Positions 24,601-37,190 of a stretch of 64,000 nucleotides of DNA are shown piece after piece (within the stretch, counting starts at the first letter, position 1; every line of letters starts with the position of its first letter). The translations under genes and the position numbers were made by a program. The notes beneath the pieces are model-generated. The model did no database searches, had not been told where the DNA came from, and was given only the letters and a program-made list of their open reading frames with translations. The stretch lies in the NCBI RefSeq assembly GCF_020382885.2, contig NC_058513.1, positions 4,541,408-4,605,407 on the forward strand, read 5' to 3'. The DNA is from Scatophagus argus (lineage: Eukaryota > Chordata > Actinopteri > Scatophagidae).

Positions 24601-26933
24601 GTTTAAGCCAAGTCCTGTTCTACCTGTTCAATGATTCTGTTGAGAACTGTTTTGAACCCCGGTCTTAAGCCTTGGTCCCTGGGAGGGAAGTAGGTTCCTC
24701 CAATGAAAGGTCGAAGATCAGGGGTCAACCACACACTCATGGGCCAACCTCCACCTCCACTTGTTGCCTGTAGATGTTAGGAACCAAAAGTCATGACGGA
24801 GGACTAGCAAAGAAAAAACTAAAAGAGGCCTGTTGTAGAAAATCGAAAAACGAGCACACACCTGTACAAAGGTCATGTAGACCTTATCCACATCAGGTCT
24901 CTCTTCTCGGTCCAACTTGATGCAGACAAAGTTGTCACTCATGATTTTGCCAATTTCCTCATCTTCAAAAGACTCTCTCTCCATAACATGGCACCAATGG
25001 CAAGTCGAGTACCCCACTGACCGCCAAAGAGAGAGATTCACAGAAAACATTCAGGGACAAGCAAACCAAACGAGACTCAGAGTAAAGTGGCCCCAAAATG
25101 ACAAAATGAATTTTAATACTGAGTGTGTGAGCAGCTTCTTACCTGATAAAAAGATGGGTTTGTCTTCATTTTTTGCTTTGTCGAAAGCCTCTTGACCCCA
25201 GGGATACCTGAAACAAATATGAAATTAGTTTATAATATGAGACTACATCAGCTTTCAGGGATGTGTAGTTTAAGGCACTCACCAGTCAACAGGGTTGTGT
25301 GCATGTTGTAGCAGGTAGGGCGACATCTCCTTGGCTAACCTGTTGGTGTGTCTGCGAGTGGGGGATGATGGCCCTTCACCCCCTGACGCCATGCTCATGA
25401 AGACAGAAGAACTGGACACACAAACATATTAAAATCTTTAGTCACTGATTGACAGAAACATTGTAAAGAAAAGTAGGGAATTAAGAGAAAAAACAGGCTG
25501 CTACATGAGATTGTTACATTGTTCTTGTGTTAAAATTTTTCATCCGTAGTCCTTTTGCTAATTGGATATGGATACCCTGATGGCCGTGTTATTAAGCTTC
25601 AGTAATGTTAAACACTATGAGTTGGTATTCGGAATTCCAGCGCTGAGAAAGGACGTGTGCAGAAGGCCACTAATATCTCACTTAAAGGATCTTTTGTACC
25701 ACAGCTTTTGTCATGTCATGGCACGGAAAAAAAACATTTGTAATAAATAATGCTTGACTGGACTGCACCCATCGTTAATTAATATTATTATTAGTAGTAA
25801 AAACTCAGATTTTTCTGCCCTTGTTAAGTCAAACTGTGCAGTCAAAAGGTGTATCGTAGTGCTGCAACAAACCTAGAAAGGGTCAACATTTAATGCTGGT
25901 TTAATACTAACTAATTAAAACAATCCTTGTTTAGACAACTGAAGACTAACTGAAGCTGACGCTTAACTTTACGACGTTTGTCAGTCCTAAGTTAATTAAA
26001 CCAGCATGCATATTATTAAACCGAAATGTTATCACACTGCCAGCTACAGCTCCCGATAATGAAGAAGCTTGTTACAGCTGCAGTAGCTGTCAACCAATAT
26101 AGCTCTTATCCAATGGACAAACACGTCGACTCCCTTTTGAATATTCCATAATTTAGTGCGATTCTGCTTATAGGCAAATGTCATTCCTCGGGAAGCATGG
26201 CTGAACATATTCCAACATGTTAGACCATTTCTTAACATTCGGCCGAAATGGTTTTTACCCTGATCTATGTGATTATTTAAATGCATCCCAAGAGCACATA
26301 GCTTAAATGTACTGTTAGCAAAGGGTGGCCGTGGAGTTACCAGTCAAATACTTAGAAAAGCAAACATAATATTAGACATACGTGCTACTTGGGGTTAATA
26401 TAATCATACCGATTTAAAATAAGAGGAATTCGGACCTTCACAAATGTCTTTACTCACAGATGAATGGCTCGTGGGAACAGTTAACGTGAGGTATACGTTT
26501 ATTTGCGTGATTTTATAATGGAGTTTCGCTTTACTTTTCTACATATCCCAAATTACACGCAAAATCGTGACAGCAACTACCACTCTGCACGCCACATAAC
26601 ACTTACCAGCATTTTATATGCCAGGAGTGTTCTTGCTAAATTAACTCTCGGGGTGTTTGTTGCAACTTGTCAGAGTAACGCACAATTAGCATTAGCATTA
26701 GCGTTAGCAGTTTATTAGCCGTGCTAGCTTTACCTGAGGGAGTAGGCCGGCAGGGGACGGTGGAGGAGCGGTGACCCGTTGCTTGGTGGGTGGTGAATTT
26801 GTCTGAAGCACCTTCTGTTTCCCCCTGAGCTCTGATGCCGACTGTCCGCTCCACAAAACGCTGCAGTTAAAAGGCGTGCAGGCTCTACGCGGCTATTTTT
26901 GAACGCCAACTGACGCCATGCGAGTCTAATCAT
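5499..26933 (-). CDS. spata20: SPATA20, thioredoxin-fold DUF255 protein (3' end outside window)
   Basis: Fifteen coding exons join in one frame to 757 residues; the human protein has about 790. The start is the ATG at 26933, followed by an Arg-rich N-terminus poor in acidic residues, which I read as a possible mitochondrial presequence. Next come the conserved SPATA20 blocks [28 protein letters not shown] with a CxxC pair at about Cys137/Cys140, [44 protein letters not shown], and a C-terminal alpha-toroid region ([30 protein letters not shown]). The family is known as a thioredoxin-like plus six-hairpin-glycosidase-fold protein linked to spermatogenesis; its exact reaction is not settled. 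The last exon, expected to begin after NSLFLPHK, was not found between 1 and 5498 and probably lies beyond the left edge. Introns 12 and 13 are unusually long (5.6 and 6.8 kb). Family identity is certain from sequence; function is family knowledge. Confidence 0.95.
6250..6270. repeat. Poly(A) run, 21 bases
   Basis: Uninterrupted A homopolymer in spata20 intron 14. It could be an old retroposon tail, but no element body is visible beside it. Confidence 0.9.
6619..6645. repeat. CA/TG microsatellite at the spata20 exon 14 acceptor
   Basis: About 13 uninterrupted CA units (TG on the transcribed strand) end 3 bases before the exon. They replace the usual polypyrimidine tract of the acceptor TCAG|AT. 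Confidence 0.95.
7623..7769. repeat. CA microsatellite cluster
   Basis: CA runs at 7623-7651 and 7751-7769 in spata20 intron 13; another short run is at 8485-8502. Confidence 0.9.
8985..9090 (+). mobile_element. Tc1-like element terminal fragment
   Basis: TATACAGACAAAAATATTGG at 8982-9001 and the following GGAGTTGGTCC phrase match the terminal inverted repeat region of the Tc1-type family whose transposase remnants occur at 3975-4360 and 16905-17180. Only one end is present. Confidence 0.6.
10560..10940 (+). repeat. Candidate teleost interspersed repeat
   Basis: Contains GTTATCCTCCGGGGAACATG, ACAAAATTTCACGACAATCC and GTCAGTCTGGACCAAAG, wording shared (degenerate) with 11555-11790 in inverted orientation and with 37375-37745. 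Three diverged copies in one window support a dispersed repeat. Class and borders are not visible. Confidence 0.6.
11555..11790 (-). repeat. Second copy of the 10560-10940 repeat, inverted
   Basis: Minus strand shows CAAAATTTCGTGACAGGCC and GGGACATTTCAGTCTG, matching in order the phrases of the copy at 10560-10940. It abuts the hAT element at 11841. Confidence 0.55.
11841..12652 (+). mobile_element. Internally deleted hAT transposon with 8-bp target duplication
   Basis: The element starts CAGGGGTCGGCAACC and ends GGTTCCCGACCTCTG, imperfect terminal inverted repeats of hAT type. It is flanked by an exact 8-bp direct repeat AGCTAGAA (11833-11840 and 12653-12660), the hAT duplication length. 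Inside, on the plus strand, are broken frames of the C-terminal hAT dimerisation region (LTTFGSAYV in one frame, then [15 protein letters not shown] and [12 protein letters not shown] in another, shifted near 12330), ending at 12482. A piece at 11975-12060 resembles the tail of the SINE family listed elsewhere, a nested fragment. At 812 bp and frame-broken it is not autonomous. It sits in spata20 intron 13. Confidence 0.92.
13030..13145. repeat. TTAGCA/TGCTAA-rich repeat
   Basis: Multiple ACATGTTA, GTTAGCAC and TTTAGCATTTAGCTG units, similar to the stretch at 28995-29130. Likely pieces of one dispersed fish repeat with internal inverted symmetry. Confidence 0.45.
16685..16716. repeat. CA microsatellite
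   Basis: Interrupted CA run in spata20 intron 12. Confidence 0.9.
16905..17180 (+). mobile_element. Tc1-like transposon remnant
   Basis: Plus-strand sequence TTTCAACATGACAATCCCCC, GCACAAAGCCACATCCATAA and AGATGCTCTTGTGGGCCAAT corresponds to the 3' half of the Tc1-like transposase gene (the NMTM..C.KP.SIKKW and NALVAEWEQ regions). A short deletion has removed the DWPxQSPDLNP block present in the 3975-4360 copy. Both copies are dead. It sits in spata20 intron 12. Confidence 0.75.
19399..20830. other. spata20 intron 11, 1.4 kb
   Basis: No gene, repeat or regulatory element recognised. The AT-rich open frame at 20524-20808 is Lys/Thr-rich and looks non-coding. Confidence 0.6.
20831..24287 (-). 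other. spata20: spata20 exons 6-11
   Basis: Exons are 24287-24086, 23998-23868, 23570-23466, 22807-22733, 21528-21316 and 21023-20831. They encode the linker rich in Glu/Ala, then [13 protein letters not shown], the [27 protein letters not shown] segment in two exons, the [15 protein letters not shown] block, [12 protein letters not shown], and [17 protein letters not shown] through KMLASWN. The donor of exon 8 lies directly in a GT microsatellite (see that entry). Introns here are 0.07 to 1.4 kb and contain nothing recognisable beyond short simple repeats. The intron at 21529-22732 has a CA-rich stretch near 22390-22420. Confidence 0.94.
23438..23465. repeat. CA/GT microsatellite forming the spata20 exon 8 donor
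   Basis: Fourteen CA units. On the minus strand exon 8 ends CCCAG and the intron begins directly with GTGTGT, so the repeat itself supplies the 5' splice site. Confidence 0.95.
24624..26933 (-). other. spata20: spata20 exons 1-5: presequence and thioredoxin-like domain
   Basis: Coding exons on the minus strand are 26933-26734 (start ATG), 25411-25283, 25207-25143, 25016-24862 and 24767-24624. All have AG/GT borders and compatible phases. Exon 4 carries the CHWC redox-type motif; exon 5 carries [13 protein letters not shown] and GGTYFPP. Intron 1 (25412-26733, 1.3 kb) has no recognised gene; near 26688-26712 it shows a short run of TTAGCA-like units. The acceptor of exon 2 is followed by a second candidate start ([10 protein letters not shown]). 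A shorter cytosolic isoform lacking the presequence is therefore possible, but that is inference. Confidence 0.93.
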
Positions 26934-27216
26934 TCTAATCCACGAGGTGCGTCGCTTGGTTCATTTAGCAAGCTAACGTGATGTATTTGGTGACACAGAC
27001 TAGCCAAAACTTTCCGGCATGGGATTAACACTTTATTGCACTACCATAAATGTGCACATGGTGGCGCGCCAGCGGGCTGGGACATTTCAAACTTATAAAA
27101 ATGTGTGTTTATCTGGTAAATACATCATAGGTTCGTTGAGGTGTAAAAGTTAAAGACAGTAAGAAGATAGTTATTATTTTTTTAAGCATGAAACAGGACG
27201 TGTTTCCACTATGCTC
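26934..27216. other. Plcxd-spata20 intergenic spacer, 283 bp
   Basis: Only 283 bases separate the plcxd stop from the spata20 start codon. The spacer holds the candidate poly(A) signal and must also hold the spata20 5' UTR and probably part of its promoter. No TATA box is evident. Bases 27061-27075 are GC-rich (a GGCGCGCC octamer at 27063). Confidence 0.7.
27032..27037 (-). promoter_or_regulatory. Candidate poly(A) signal of the plcxd gene
   Basis: AATAAA on the minus strand, about 180 bases past the PLCXD stop codon and about 100 bases upstream of the spata20 start codon. Spacing fits a short 3' UTR. It implies that the plcxd 3' end and the spata20 promoter share the same 280 bases. No cleavage site can be seen directly. 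Confidence 0.5.
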
Positions 27217-29390
27217 TCACACATGTTTTGAGATATTGAGCTTCACAATTGTTGGGACAAACTCGTCGCGTGTGACCAAGTCTGAGGCGATAATGTTCAT
27301 GGGCGTCTTGACTGCTTGGTCCTTCACCCAGTGCAGCAGTCTTGGCAGACTTCTCTGTATGACGTTGGTGAAGTTGTCACAACAGCGAAGGATGTACTTG
27401 AGTATGCTGGCATCATCTGGCAGTGTCAAGTTTAAGCCACAGACAAGGAAACCTGCAGAAAATCATTTTTAAAATGGCGCTTCTCATGAATCATAATGCA
27501 GAGGATTATGCGTGAATAATTTGTATTATGTGACTTGTGCGTTGTTACTCAATAGACATTATTTTGTGAGTAGACCATTCACAGTTATTAGCCCTGATTG
27601 CCAAAGTAGAAACCCCTTATTGTTTGCAACATATATACAATCCATTGAGCTGTAGGAAAACAGAAAACTCACCTTTGAAAGGTCTTGGTGTATTTTTCAG
27701 TTTCTCAGTGAGGTTTGATTCAACTGTTACGGGGTCCATACTATTGCCATAGTAATAGGTTATTTTACTCCATAACTGATTGTCCTGATTGGCCTTATGG
27801 TCATATGAAACAATGACGTTTCTGCCTGTGTCCCAGCAAAGCTTAAGGGTAGGGGTGTCCTGCAGTGATAAATTGAAACATTTTGTTTTGAAAGCCATAG
27901 TAGACTACATTAGGTAATTATAGACCTGTTTTTACTTGATTTTCATGTAAAAATTCAGTATACTTTACATTTCTAGGGAAAAGTTTGGCTCCAAACAAGG
28001 TCTTGATAAAGTTGATCAGATGGCTGTGGAGTTGCATTTCAATATCTTTGTCAAACCCTTTGAAGTGGGATAAAGCCAGGATGAGGATCTCCTTGGGGTG
28101 CCTCACTGCCCACTCATTTATGACCTTGAGAACAGTCTGATCACAATGCAAGAACAGTAGTAGTTAATGCAGTTGGCTTCAAATAAAGATGTGCTCTACC
28201 TCTTTTTTTACACATTTTAATTTGGTTTTTCTCATCTAAAAGGAAAAAACGACTTGGCTTTAGTGGATCATTTAAACTTTCAATTGCTCTAAATAAAAAG
28301 TGAACGTATTATTATTAGTATTATTAACTAAATGTATTCAGAGCTGTACTTATGTCATTTTATGTCATGAGTTCATAACCCCCAACATCAAAATGTAAGC
28401 CTCTAAAACGCCGTAAAAAATGATTGTTGTTATTGCTGTAATCTTTACCTTCACATCAGTGTGTGTGCACAGACCATGGTAGAAGTACAGCCTGGTAGGG
28501 TCAGTGTCATTTGGCTTGCGAGCAACCCTCAGGTCAAAGTAGCGAACTCCTGCATCCAGCTGCTTTGTGATGGGCTCATCCTGCAGTACAAGTGACTACA
28601 ACAGTTAAAACAAAGTCTCCCCTCTCTGTTTCTTATGCACAAGTAGACTGGGTGCTGACTGAGGTTTTAAACACTCTTTACCTGAGTGATCGCCCATCTG
28701 CGTAATATCATACGTGCGCAGTAGATCTTGCTGAGTCTTTTCAGGTTATCAGGCTCTACTATATAGGAGTTGATGTCTAAGTCATAACTCATTGTGTCAT
28801 GGCTGCCTAGAAATTACCAAACACAGAAGCATCTATAAAACTGTTGCTGTTCAGGGAAGATTTCTAACAAATATTCAGGACACACAGAGGAATTATAACA
28901 TTGGTGGTCAATTACATTAATTTATCCAGTAAATACTTTCCATTAAAACTAATTGCTAAACTACTGCCATTCTCATTAGCCAAGTTGTGCTTTCTGTATA
29001 GGGCTAATAAGCAAATGGTAGCATGCTAACATGCTAAGCTAACTGCTTAACATTAGCATATTAGCATTGTGACTGTTAGCATGTTAGTAGGCTGATGTTG
29101 GTACAGCTCAAAGCAAACAGACCTGTTAGCATTTCTGTAAACTGAAAAAAGAATTATTGATTAAATTAAAATATATAACATTATAATATATATATAATTT
29201 AAGTACATTCATAAGGCAGCTTGCATTATTTCAGTCCATCAGCAATGTAAGGAATTACTTTATTTCAGCTACCTGGTATGGTCAGATCAAAGAGAGGAAT
29301 CGTGTGAAGTCCAGGTGGTAGCTGCGACATCCAGTCACAGTAGCTTTTGATTTCTCCACTCCTTTTGCTATTTTCTGCAGACATTGTCAT
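27217..29390 (-). CDS. PI-PLC X domain-containing protein (PLCXD family)
   Basis: Six exons (29390-29273, 28806-28682, 28580-28449, 28136-27969, 27859-27673, 27452-27217) join to 321 residues plus stop; human PLCXD1 and PLCXD3 have about 320. The single X domain of phosphatidylinositol-specific phospholipase C fills the protein. Both catalytic-type histidines are present: His42 in IPGSHDTM and His116 in YFYHGLC. QLDAGVRYFDLR and HPKEILILALSHF are family signatures. Members hydrolyse phosphoinositides in the cytosol and lack PH, EF-hand, Y and C2 domains, so this is the short bacterial-like architecture. The C-terminus has NIIASDLVTRDEFVPTIVKLN, the usual last-strand region. Sequence fits PLCXD1 best to my eye, but I cannot separate it from PLCXD2/3 without an alignment. 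The start is the first of two nearby ATGs (codons 1 and 3). Confidence 0.93.
28995..29130. repeat. Palindromic GCATGCTAACATGCTAAG / TTAGCAT repeat
   Basis: Holds alternating ATGCTAAC and GTTAGCAT units, so the strand can fold back on itself. It lies in plcxd intron 1 (28807-29272). Similar units occur at 13030-13145. Confidence 0.5.
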
Positions 29391-30359
29391 CTCAAATTCT
29401 ACGTAAAACAAGTAAAAGTCAACCCTTGGTCTCTTACAAGTGAAGTAGTTTGGAGCTATGAATAAATAATCATAAAAAAAGTAAAGATATGAGAGTCAAA
29501 AGTTCAGAGGAACTCCACTTACCCTATCACAGCTGCCTGACTAGTAACCACTGTAAGCGAAAAAAAATGCATCTAATGTAGTCAAACAGGTTACTGTCAT
29601 CAGGAAGGCCACACTATCAGGAAATCTAAAAATACAATCAGCTTAGAATGCTCACTGGACAAAATATGCAGTTGGTGAAACTTCCTCATACCAATATGTA
29701 TAAGTGTTGAATAAATGCAACACAGTCAAATTCTGTTTTTGTGACAGTCAGTCAGGTCAAGTTGTCTTAAGTAAACCATGTTGACTAAAATGACAGCCAA
29801 CTAAAGTCAACCAACTGAACTGCTTCAAGTGCAACATTTAGAAACAATCAGACATAGAGAAAAACTTGACAAAGTCTTGAAACCAGATTGGTGGGTCTCA
29901 AGAATGTTGCTTGTGGCAAAAAGAAAATGTTTTAGAAAGAGAACAGAAGAAGAGAGACAGATCTGTAATAAAAAGAACCTCCCCCTCCCCAGAAAAAAAA
30001 GTAGGGACAGTGAACTTGGAGGTGAATGGAACAGTTGCAAGGCATTAAGAATTAAGCACACAATCTTTTTGCCGTGTTGACTGTTAAATATATCATCCTA
30101 TATGAGGTTATTGCACTTTAAAGCAAAGCTATGTCAGTGAGACAAATTAATCGAAGCTAAAAGGTTCACACTAACTCAGCTTATAGAGAGAAGTGCACTG
30201 TTTACTTAAAGGTACCCATTAATGGGACTTCCCTATATACACCTACAACCAGTTGTTATCATACATCTGAAGTTCTGCATTGTAGTCATGATAAACCCTG
30301 TGCTAGCTGCATTCACTGAAGGAAGGCCATGAGATAAGGTTGTAACCTCTGAGAGCTAG

Positions 30360-30560
30360 AGGGCCCCTTTGACCGTGGTCATACCAAGGAGGGTATGTTT
30401 TTGCTTGTTTGCCTGTTTGTCGGCAAGATTTTAGAAAAATTACTGACCTGATTTACATGAAACCTGGTGGAAACTTGGTTAAATTTTCAAACAAATCCCG
30501 ATGTGGATATTCAAATCAAACAGACTCATTCAGCTCTTTATGACAGACAGAGCGGAGGAG
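30360..30560. repeat. Candidate teleost interspersed repeat
   Basis: Contains phrases I recognise from repeats scattered through fish genomes: a GGGTATGTTTTTGCTTG...CTGTTTGTCGGCAAGAT segment followed by GATTTACATGAAACCTGGTGG. Borders are not visible and no target duplication was found. The assignment rests on recall of the wording of this family, so it needs a repeat-library search. Confidence 0.45.
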
Positions 30561-31178
30561 ACAGAGATAGCAATGTAACCTGGTAGCTATGTTTTTATAC
30601 TATAGTCCCACATCACGCTTTGTGCACTGTTGTTGACTGGGGGCTACAAGCCCACTACCCAAAGGCTGATACCCATAAACATCCCCAACAAAGCAAAAGA
30701 AGAAGAAGAAAATGCAGGTACATGCAGGGACTCCAATCACCACGCACTTCTTGTAGGTCACAAGTGATGTTTGAGATACCATCACTTCAGCTATGCACAA
30801 CTGTATCCTGAGATAATTCTAAAACTTTTGAAAGTATATCCACACAATTAAGTTGACCAAAAGTCAAGAATGAACTCTTTACAGCAGACACATTAAATTC
30901 TGATAAAAATATAATTAAAAACAAAAAAAACAAAAAACACTTTCATAACTGTTTTGTTGTGGCCACTAGCTTAAAGCACACAAAGTTTGGATAGATCTTG
31001 CTGTGTAACTCTCATTCAGTCAGTTGAGTGCAAGTTTTGTATGTAGCATGTTACCACTGAAGACTGTGTTCCTATGGGTTGTCATCCTAAATGAGATGGA
31101 ATAGTAGCCTTAACAGAGATTTAGAGTCATATGTGTTTGCTGTGCAATAAAACAACCGTTAAATTAATTTCACAGTTT

Positions 31179-31184
31179 TTTATT
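31179..31184 (-). promoter_or_regulatory. Candidate poly(A) signal of pepsinogen
   Basis: AATAAA on the minus strand 123 bases past the stop codon; it is the first such hexamer and gives a short 3' UTR typical of pepsinogens. Confidence 0.6.
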
Positions 31185-31306
31185 GGATTTAGGGAAATGG
31201 AGTGAGTGGCAAGCCTCACACATCATTGCACTGGCACTGAAATTCTACTATTGAACTATAAAACAATATTGTTGAAAGGCTCTTGGCCGAGATGCCTTCA
31301 GGCTGA

Positions 31307-33834
<2,528 letters not shown>

Positions 33835-34019
33835 CGCATCAGCTCTGCTGTCAGTTCTGCAAGAAAATAAATTTCAGTCAAGCAAAGTCAAGCTTGTGCC
33901 ATCGAGGTCAATCACATTACAGAAGTGTTCACACCGAAATATTGTAATAGCGATTTTGTAGGTATATAATCCTGTAGCATACTCACCTGTAGACTTCAAA
34001 ACCTGAGCGCCTGCATCCT

Positions 34020-34027
34020 CTTTTATA
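34020..34027 (-). promoter_or_regulatory. TATA box of the pepsinogen gene
   Basis: TATAAAAG on the minus strand about 190 bases upstream of the start codon. A consensus donor (CTACAG|GTGAGT, exon end at 33987) lies 33 bases downstream of the box's last base. A good acceptor (TTTCTTGCAG) lies just before the ATG, near 33858. I infer a very short non-coding first exon of roughly 10 bases starting near 33997, spliced to the coding exon. A strong TATA box fits a highly expressed, tissue-restricted digestive enzyme. Confidence 0.65.
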
Positions 34028-34923
34028 CAAGTGGGCTAAAATTTTACAATTACACAATGATAAGGCAATGCACATACTCACGCACGCATGCACACACACA
34101 CAGTGATAAGATAAGTAATGGACAAAATAATCTTCGACCTTAAAACAATGTCAGTTTCGTGATTAAAACTGCAGTATAGTATTATATTTGTGTTCAGGTT
34201 GAACATGCTTACCGGGAAATCACAAGGTTTTCTTAGCAAAGTCAAAGGCTGATATAAAATAATGTTCAAGATAAATTGATTGATTGAAGATAAAGTGCTG
34301 GTACACATGAAACTGTCAATCTAGTGTTTTATCTTGGTTAATGTTTCACTTTTATGCATATTTATCTATTTCATGCTTTTTATATTTATATACTTTTATA
34401 TATACTTATTTTTTTTGTATTTAAAACTTTTGCCTTTACACATATCCCAAACTCTGTTACTCAGTTAAATCTGCCTTCTCTCTTTGAAATATCTTCTTTT
34501 TCATTTATGCATTATTTTTACAAGCATGGTATGTATTACATACAGTAACAAAATGAGGCCAAACCAAAACTCCATGTCATCAAAATATGAATGCATTGTG
34601 CATGGTCCATTCAAGTCAAACATCTTGCATATTTATTTCATTTATCCATTTCATTTTAAACTCACACCATTGTCCGTCACTGTGTTTGCTACTACATTAT
34701 GATGTGTTTACTCTTAAAAATAATAAGTCTTTTCATTTAGATCACTAATAATGTGAATTACATCTGTGCGGTCGATGAAATATTCATAAAGCTGTGTTTT
34801 CTGAACTACATATTCATACAAACACTGTGTACACACCACAGTTATAGTAGGATGCAGTTCCCCAAAATAAAATGTTTGAAGAAACGAAACTTACACCCAC
34901 ATTCAGACCATAAACCACTTGTT

Positions 34924-34929
34924 TTTATT
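34924..34929 (-). promoter_or_regulatory. pkd1b: Candidate poly(A) signal of pkd1b
   Basis: First AATAAA downstream of the polycystin stop codon on the minus strand, about 1.1 kb away. Other variants could be used, so the call is tentative. Confidence 0.35.
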
Positions 34930-36066
34930 CTTCTGTACAGTAAAACATGCAGTGTCTTACAAAACTATACCAGCATATAACTCCATTTGCAAACAAGTGC
35001 TATTATAAGGAACAACATTTTGTACAAAGAAAGCTGACTGTATCCCGAGGAAACTGTTTAACTTTTACGAATATTACTCTCTGCATGTCGCTCTTCACTC
35101 AGTATAACAACTTGGCTTATCAACTATCTGTCTAATGAAAAAACTCAGTGCTAATAATGCTAATAATTGGTCCCTTCTGTGCTAATGAAGTACAGGAGGT
35201 AACACAAGTTAGTTTCATGGACTGAATAGTGACAAATTACTACTAATCACAACTTCCTGCTTGTTTTTCTTTGGAAGACTGGCCCTTGGCCAAAGTCCCC
35301 ATGCGCTGTACAGTGGCTGTCCACTGTTCCTAACACTTATGAAAGGTTAAATGCAAAACAAACTAACTAAAAAATAAATACATAGTAAAAATAATACTAA
35401 AAAAATGAGGAGGATCAAGAGAGGATAACTAAAACTCACAAATGGCACAGTTTCAGTTCCCAAATGGTGTCAAACTTAAGCACTATCTTAAATACTCCAG
35501 CTATTAAGTATTAAGCTTCCATGAAGTTATGGGGCTTCCAGCAATAGTTTGAATCAACAGAGTTTGCAGTCTGCAGCAGAGTCCAAGATATCCAGACTTT
35601 AAGTCCTTATGTGGGTCAAGCAGCAAAAGCAATAACATGACTCTCTCTGGTAAATGTCCACATCTATCAAACTCCACTCTCCTTGTTTAAACAGGCTTTG
35701 TTTTAAATGGCAGTGGTTTCCATGTCCAAGCCAAGATACCTCGAATTACATCATCTGTGATTATTTTCTCAGACTTGGCAAAATTCCTTCAGAACCACAA
35801 AAGACATCACACAAGTATTTTTTAACAAGCTGAGCGGTAGCCCCCATGATGAGTAAGTTGACCTTCATGCAAACTAAGGGGCCCTTTAACTTTCACTTGC
35901 TTGCAAACTACATGAACTCATCAAACAAGTGTTACATCATGCATCACCAAAAGCAACTAATGCACTTTCTAGTTGCAAACCCCTACAGAGATCCACTCAG
36001 AGCATCTGCACAGTTATGGTGAGAATAACATCTATGAACTCGTTCACTTCCTGCATAAGCACATGG

Positions 36067-37190
36067 TTAGTCTTGCTCAGCCTCCGATCCATCAGAGATC
36101 CAAGCCTTCCTCTTTACAGGGACTCCTTCAGTGATATGCCTTCTTGCTCCTTCTTCGCTCCAGGGTCTGGTGTAGGTGAATGTAAAGCTTTCTCCTCCAC
36201 TGCCATATGCAGCAACTCCACCTTGGGTAAATAAGATCCTATGAGCTGCATCAGCTGAATGAGAGCTTCCAGAATGCCAAGCTCTTCTCTTAGGGAACCT
36301 GCCAAAGCCAGGAGAACCTGCAGGATACAAACCATAAACCCCAGATGCAAGTTTGTCTGCTTCAGAAGTATGGTTGTTGCTTGATGCCTGAGGCTGAAAT
36401 GTTACTGCTTCAGACTCAGAATAGGTGCTACGTGTACGAGGAAGGATGCAGATGGACGTAGGGGAGTGGTGAAATGCAGAGGGAGTGAAAGAAAATGATG
36501 ATGGAAGTGAGATTCGTGGCTTCAGGTGAAGAAGACCTGTTCTCCTGAGTCTAACATCTCCCGTTTCCCATCCTTTTCCTTCCTCCTTTGACTTTAGTGA
36601 CCCTTCAAATCTTTCTTCACCTTTGTCCTTGTTACTGATCCACCTCTTTCTTCTTCTTGTCTGAGCCTCTTCCAGTTCCATTTCCAGGTTGTGAATGTTC
36701 TCAGTAATCTGATTGACCTGATCAAAACGAGAGAGCAGCGCACTGAGACAGGGCAGCAGGCGATCCAAGTAGGGTTGAACGTCAAACCCAGGCTCAGGCA
36801 CCAACAAATCATCAGATTTCATAGAGAGAGCAGAGGACAGGGGGCGGGGGGATGAAAATGAGGAGGATAGGGAAGGAGAGTTGGAAGAGGGGAGGGTGGA
36901 AAACAAGGTGGAGAGACAGGATTCCTGTGAGGACCTAGAAGGAGGAATGTCCATTCCTTCAAACTTCACCCTGTGCCTGAACTAGAAAACAAAAGAAATG
37001 AGAAATCAGCGATATGTGTTGACTATGGGAGTTTCTCATTTACTCTTTCAGTGACATGCACCACAACTAAGGCACTACCTCTTTAGCTTTGGTGAGTCCC
37101 ATCCACAGTTTGAGTCTCTTGATGAAGAACTCCACCATCTCATAGTCCTGAGGTTCAATGGTTGGGCGGTACAACTCTGCCTGTTCTGAC
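36067..37190 (-). other. pkd1b: pkd1b exons 41-42: cytosolic C-tail with coiled coil
   Basis: Exons 37190-37079 and 36981-36067 (including stop). Exon 41 has EPQDYEMVEFFIKRLKLWMG, nearly identical to the polycystin-1 signature EPQDYEMVELFLRRLRLWMG. Exon 42 opens FRHRVKFEGMDIPPSRSSQE (human FRHKVRFEGMEPLPSRSS). It then has a Ser-rich stretch and the heptad-patterned LSRFDQVNQITENIHNLEME, the coiled coil that pairs with polycystin-2. A basic cluster RRRKRW follows and may be a nuclear-import signal. The tail of about 190 residues after the coiled coil is longer than in human and has no recognised domain. Confidence 0.94.

Larger units (their letters stand above)
29391..31306. other. Intergenic region between pepsinogen and plcxd
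   Basis: About 1.9 kb with no coding region I can support. It probably contains the plcxd promoter and 5' UTR; a possible acceptor (TTTTACGTAG) lies just upstream of the plcxd ATG, so a non-coding first exon is likely. Around 30360-30560 a stretch resembles a common fish interspersed repeat (listed separately). The pepsinogen poly(A) signal lies at its right end. Confidence 0.6.
33835..36066. other. Pepsinogen promoter region and pkd1b 3' UTR/intergenic
   Basis: The lower part (33835-34030) is the pepsinogen 5' UTR, its small intron and core promoter. The rest is AT-rich sequence with no coding region I can support. The first AATAAA after the pkd1b stop is at 34929-34924 (minus strand), so the pkd1b 3' UTR may run about 1.1 kb through 35000-36066. 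No repeats were recognised here. Confidence 0.5.
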
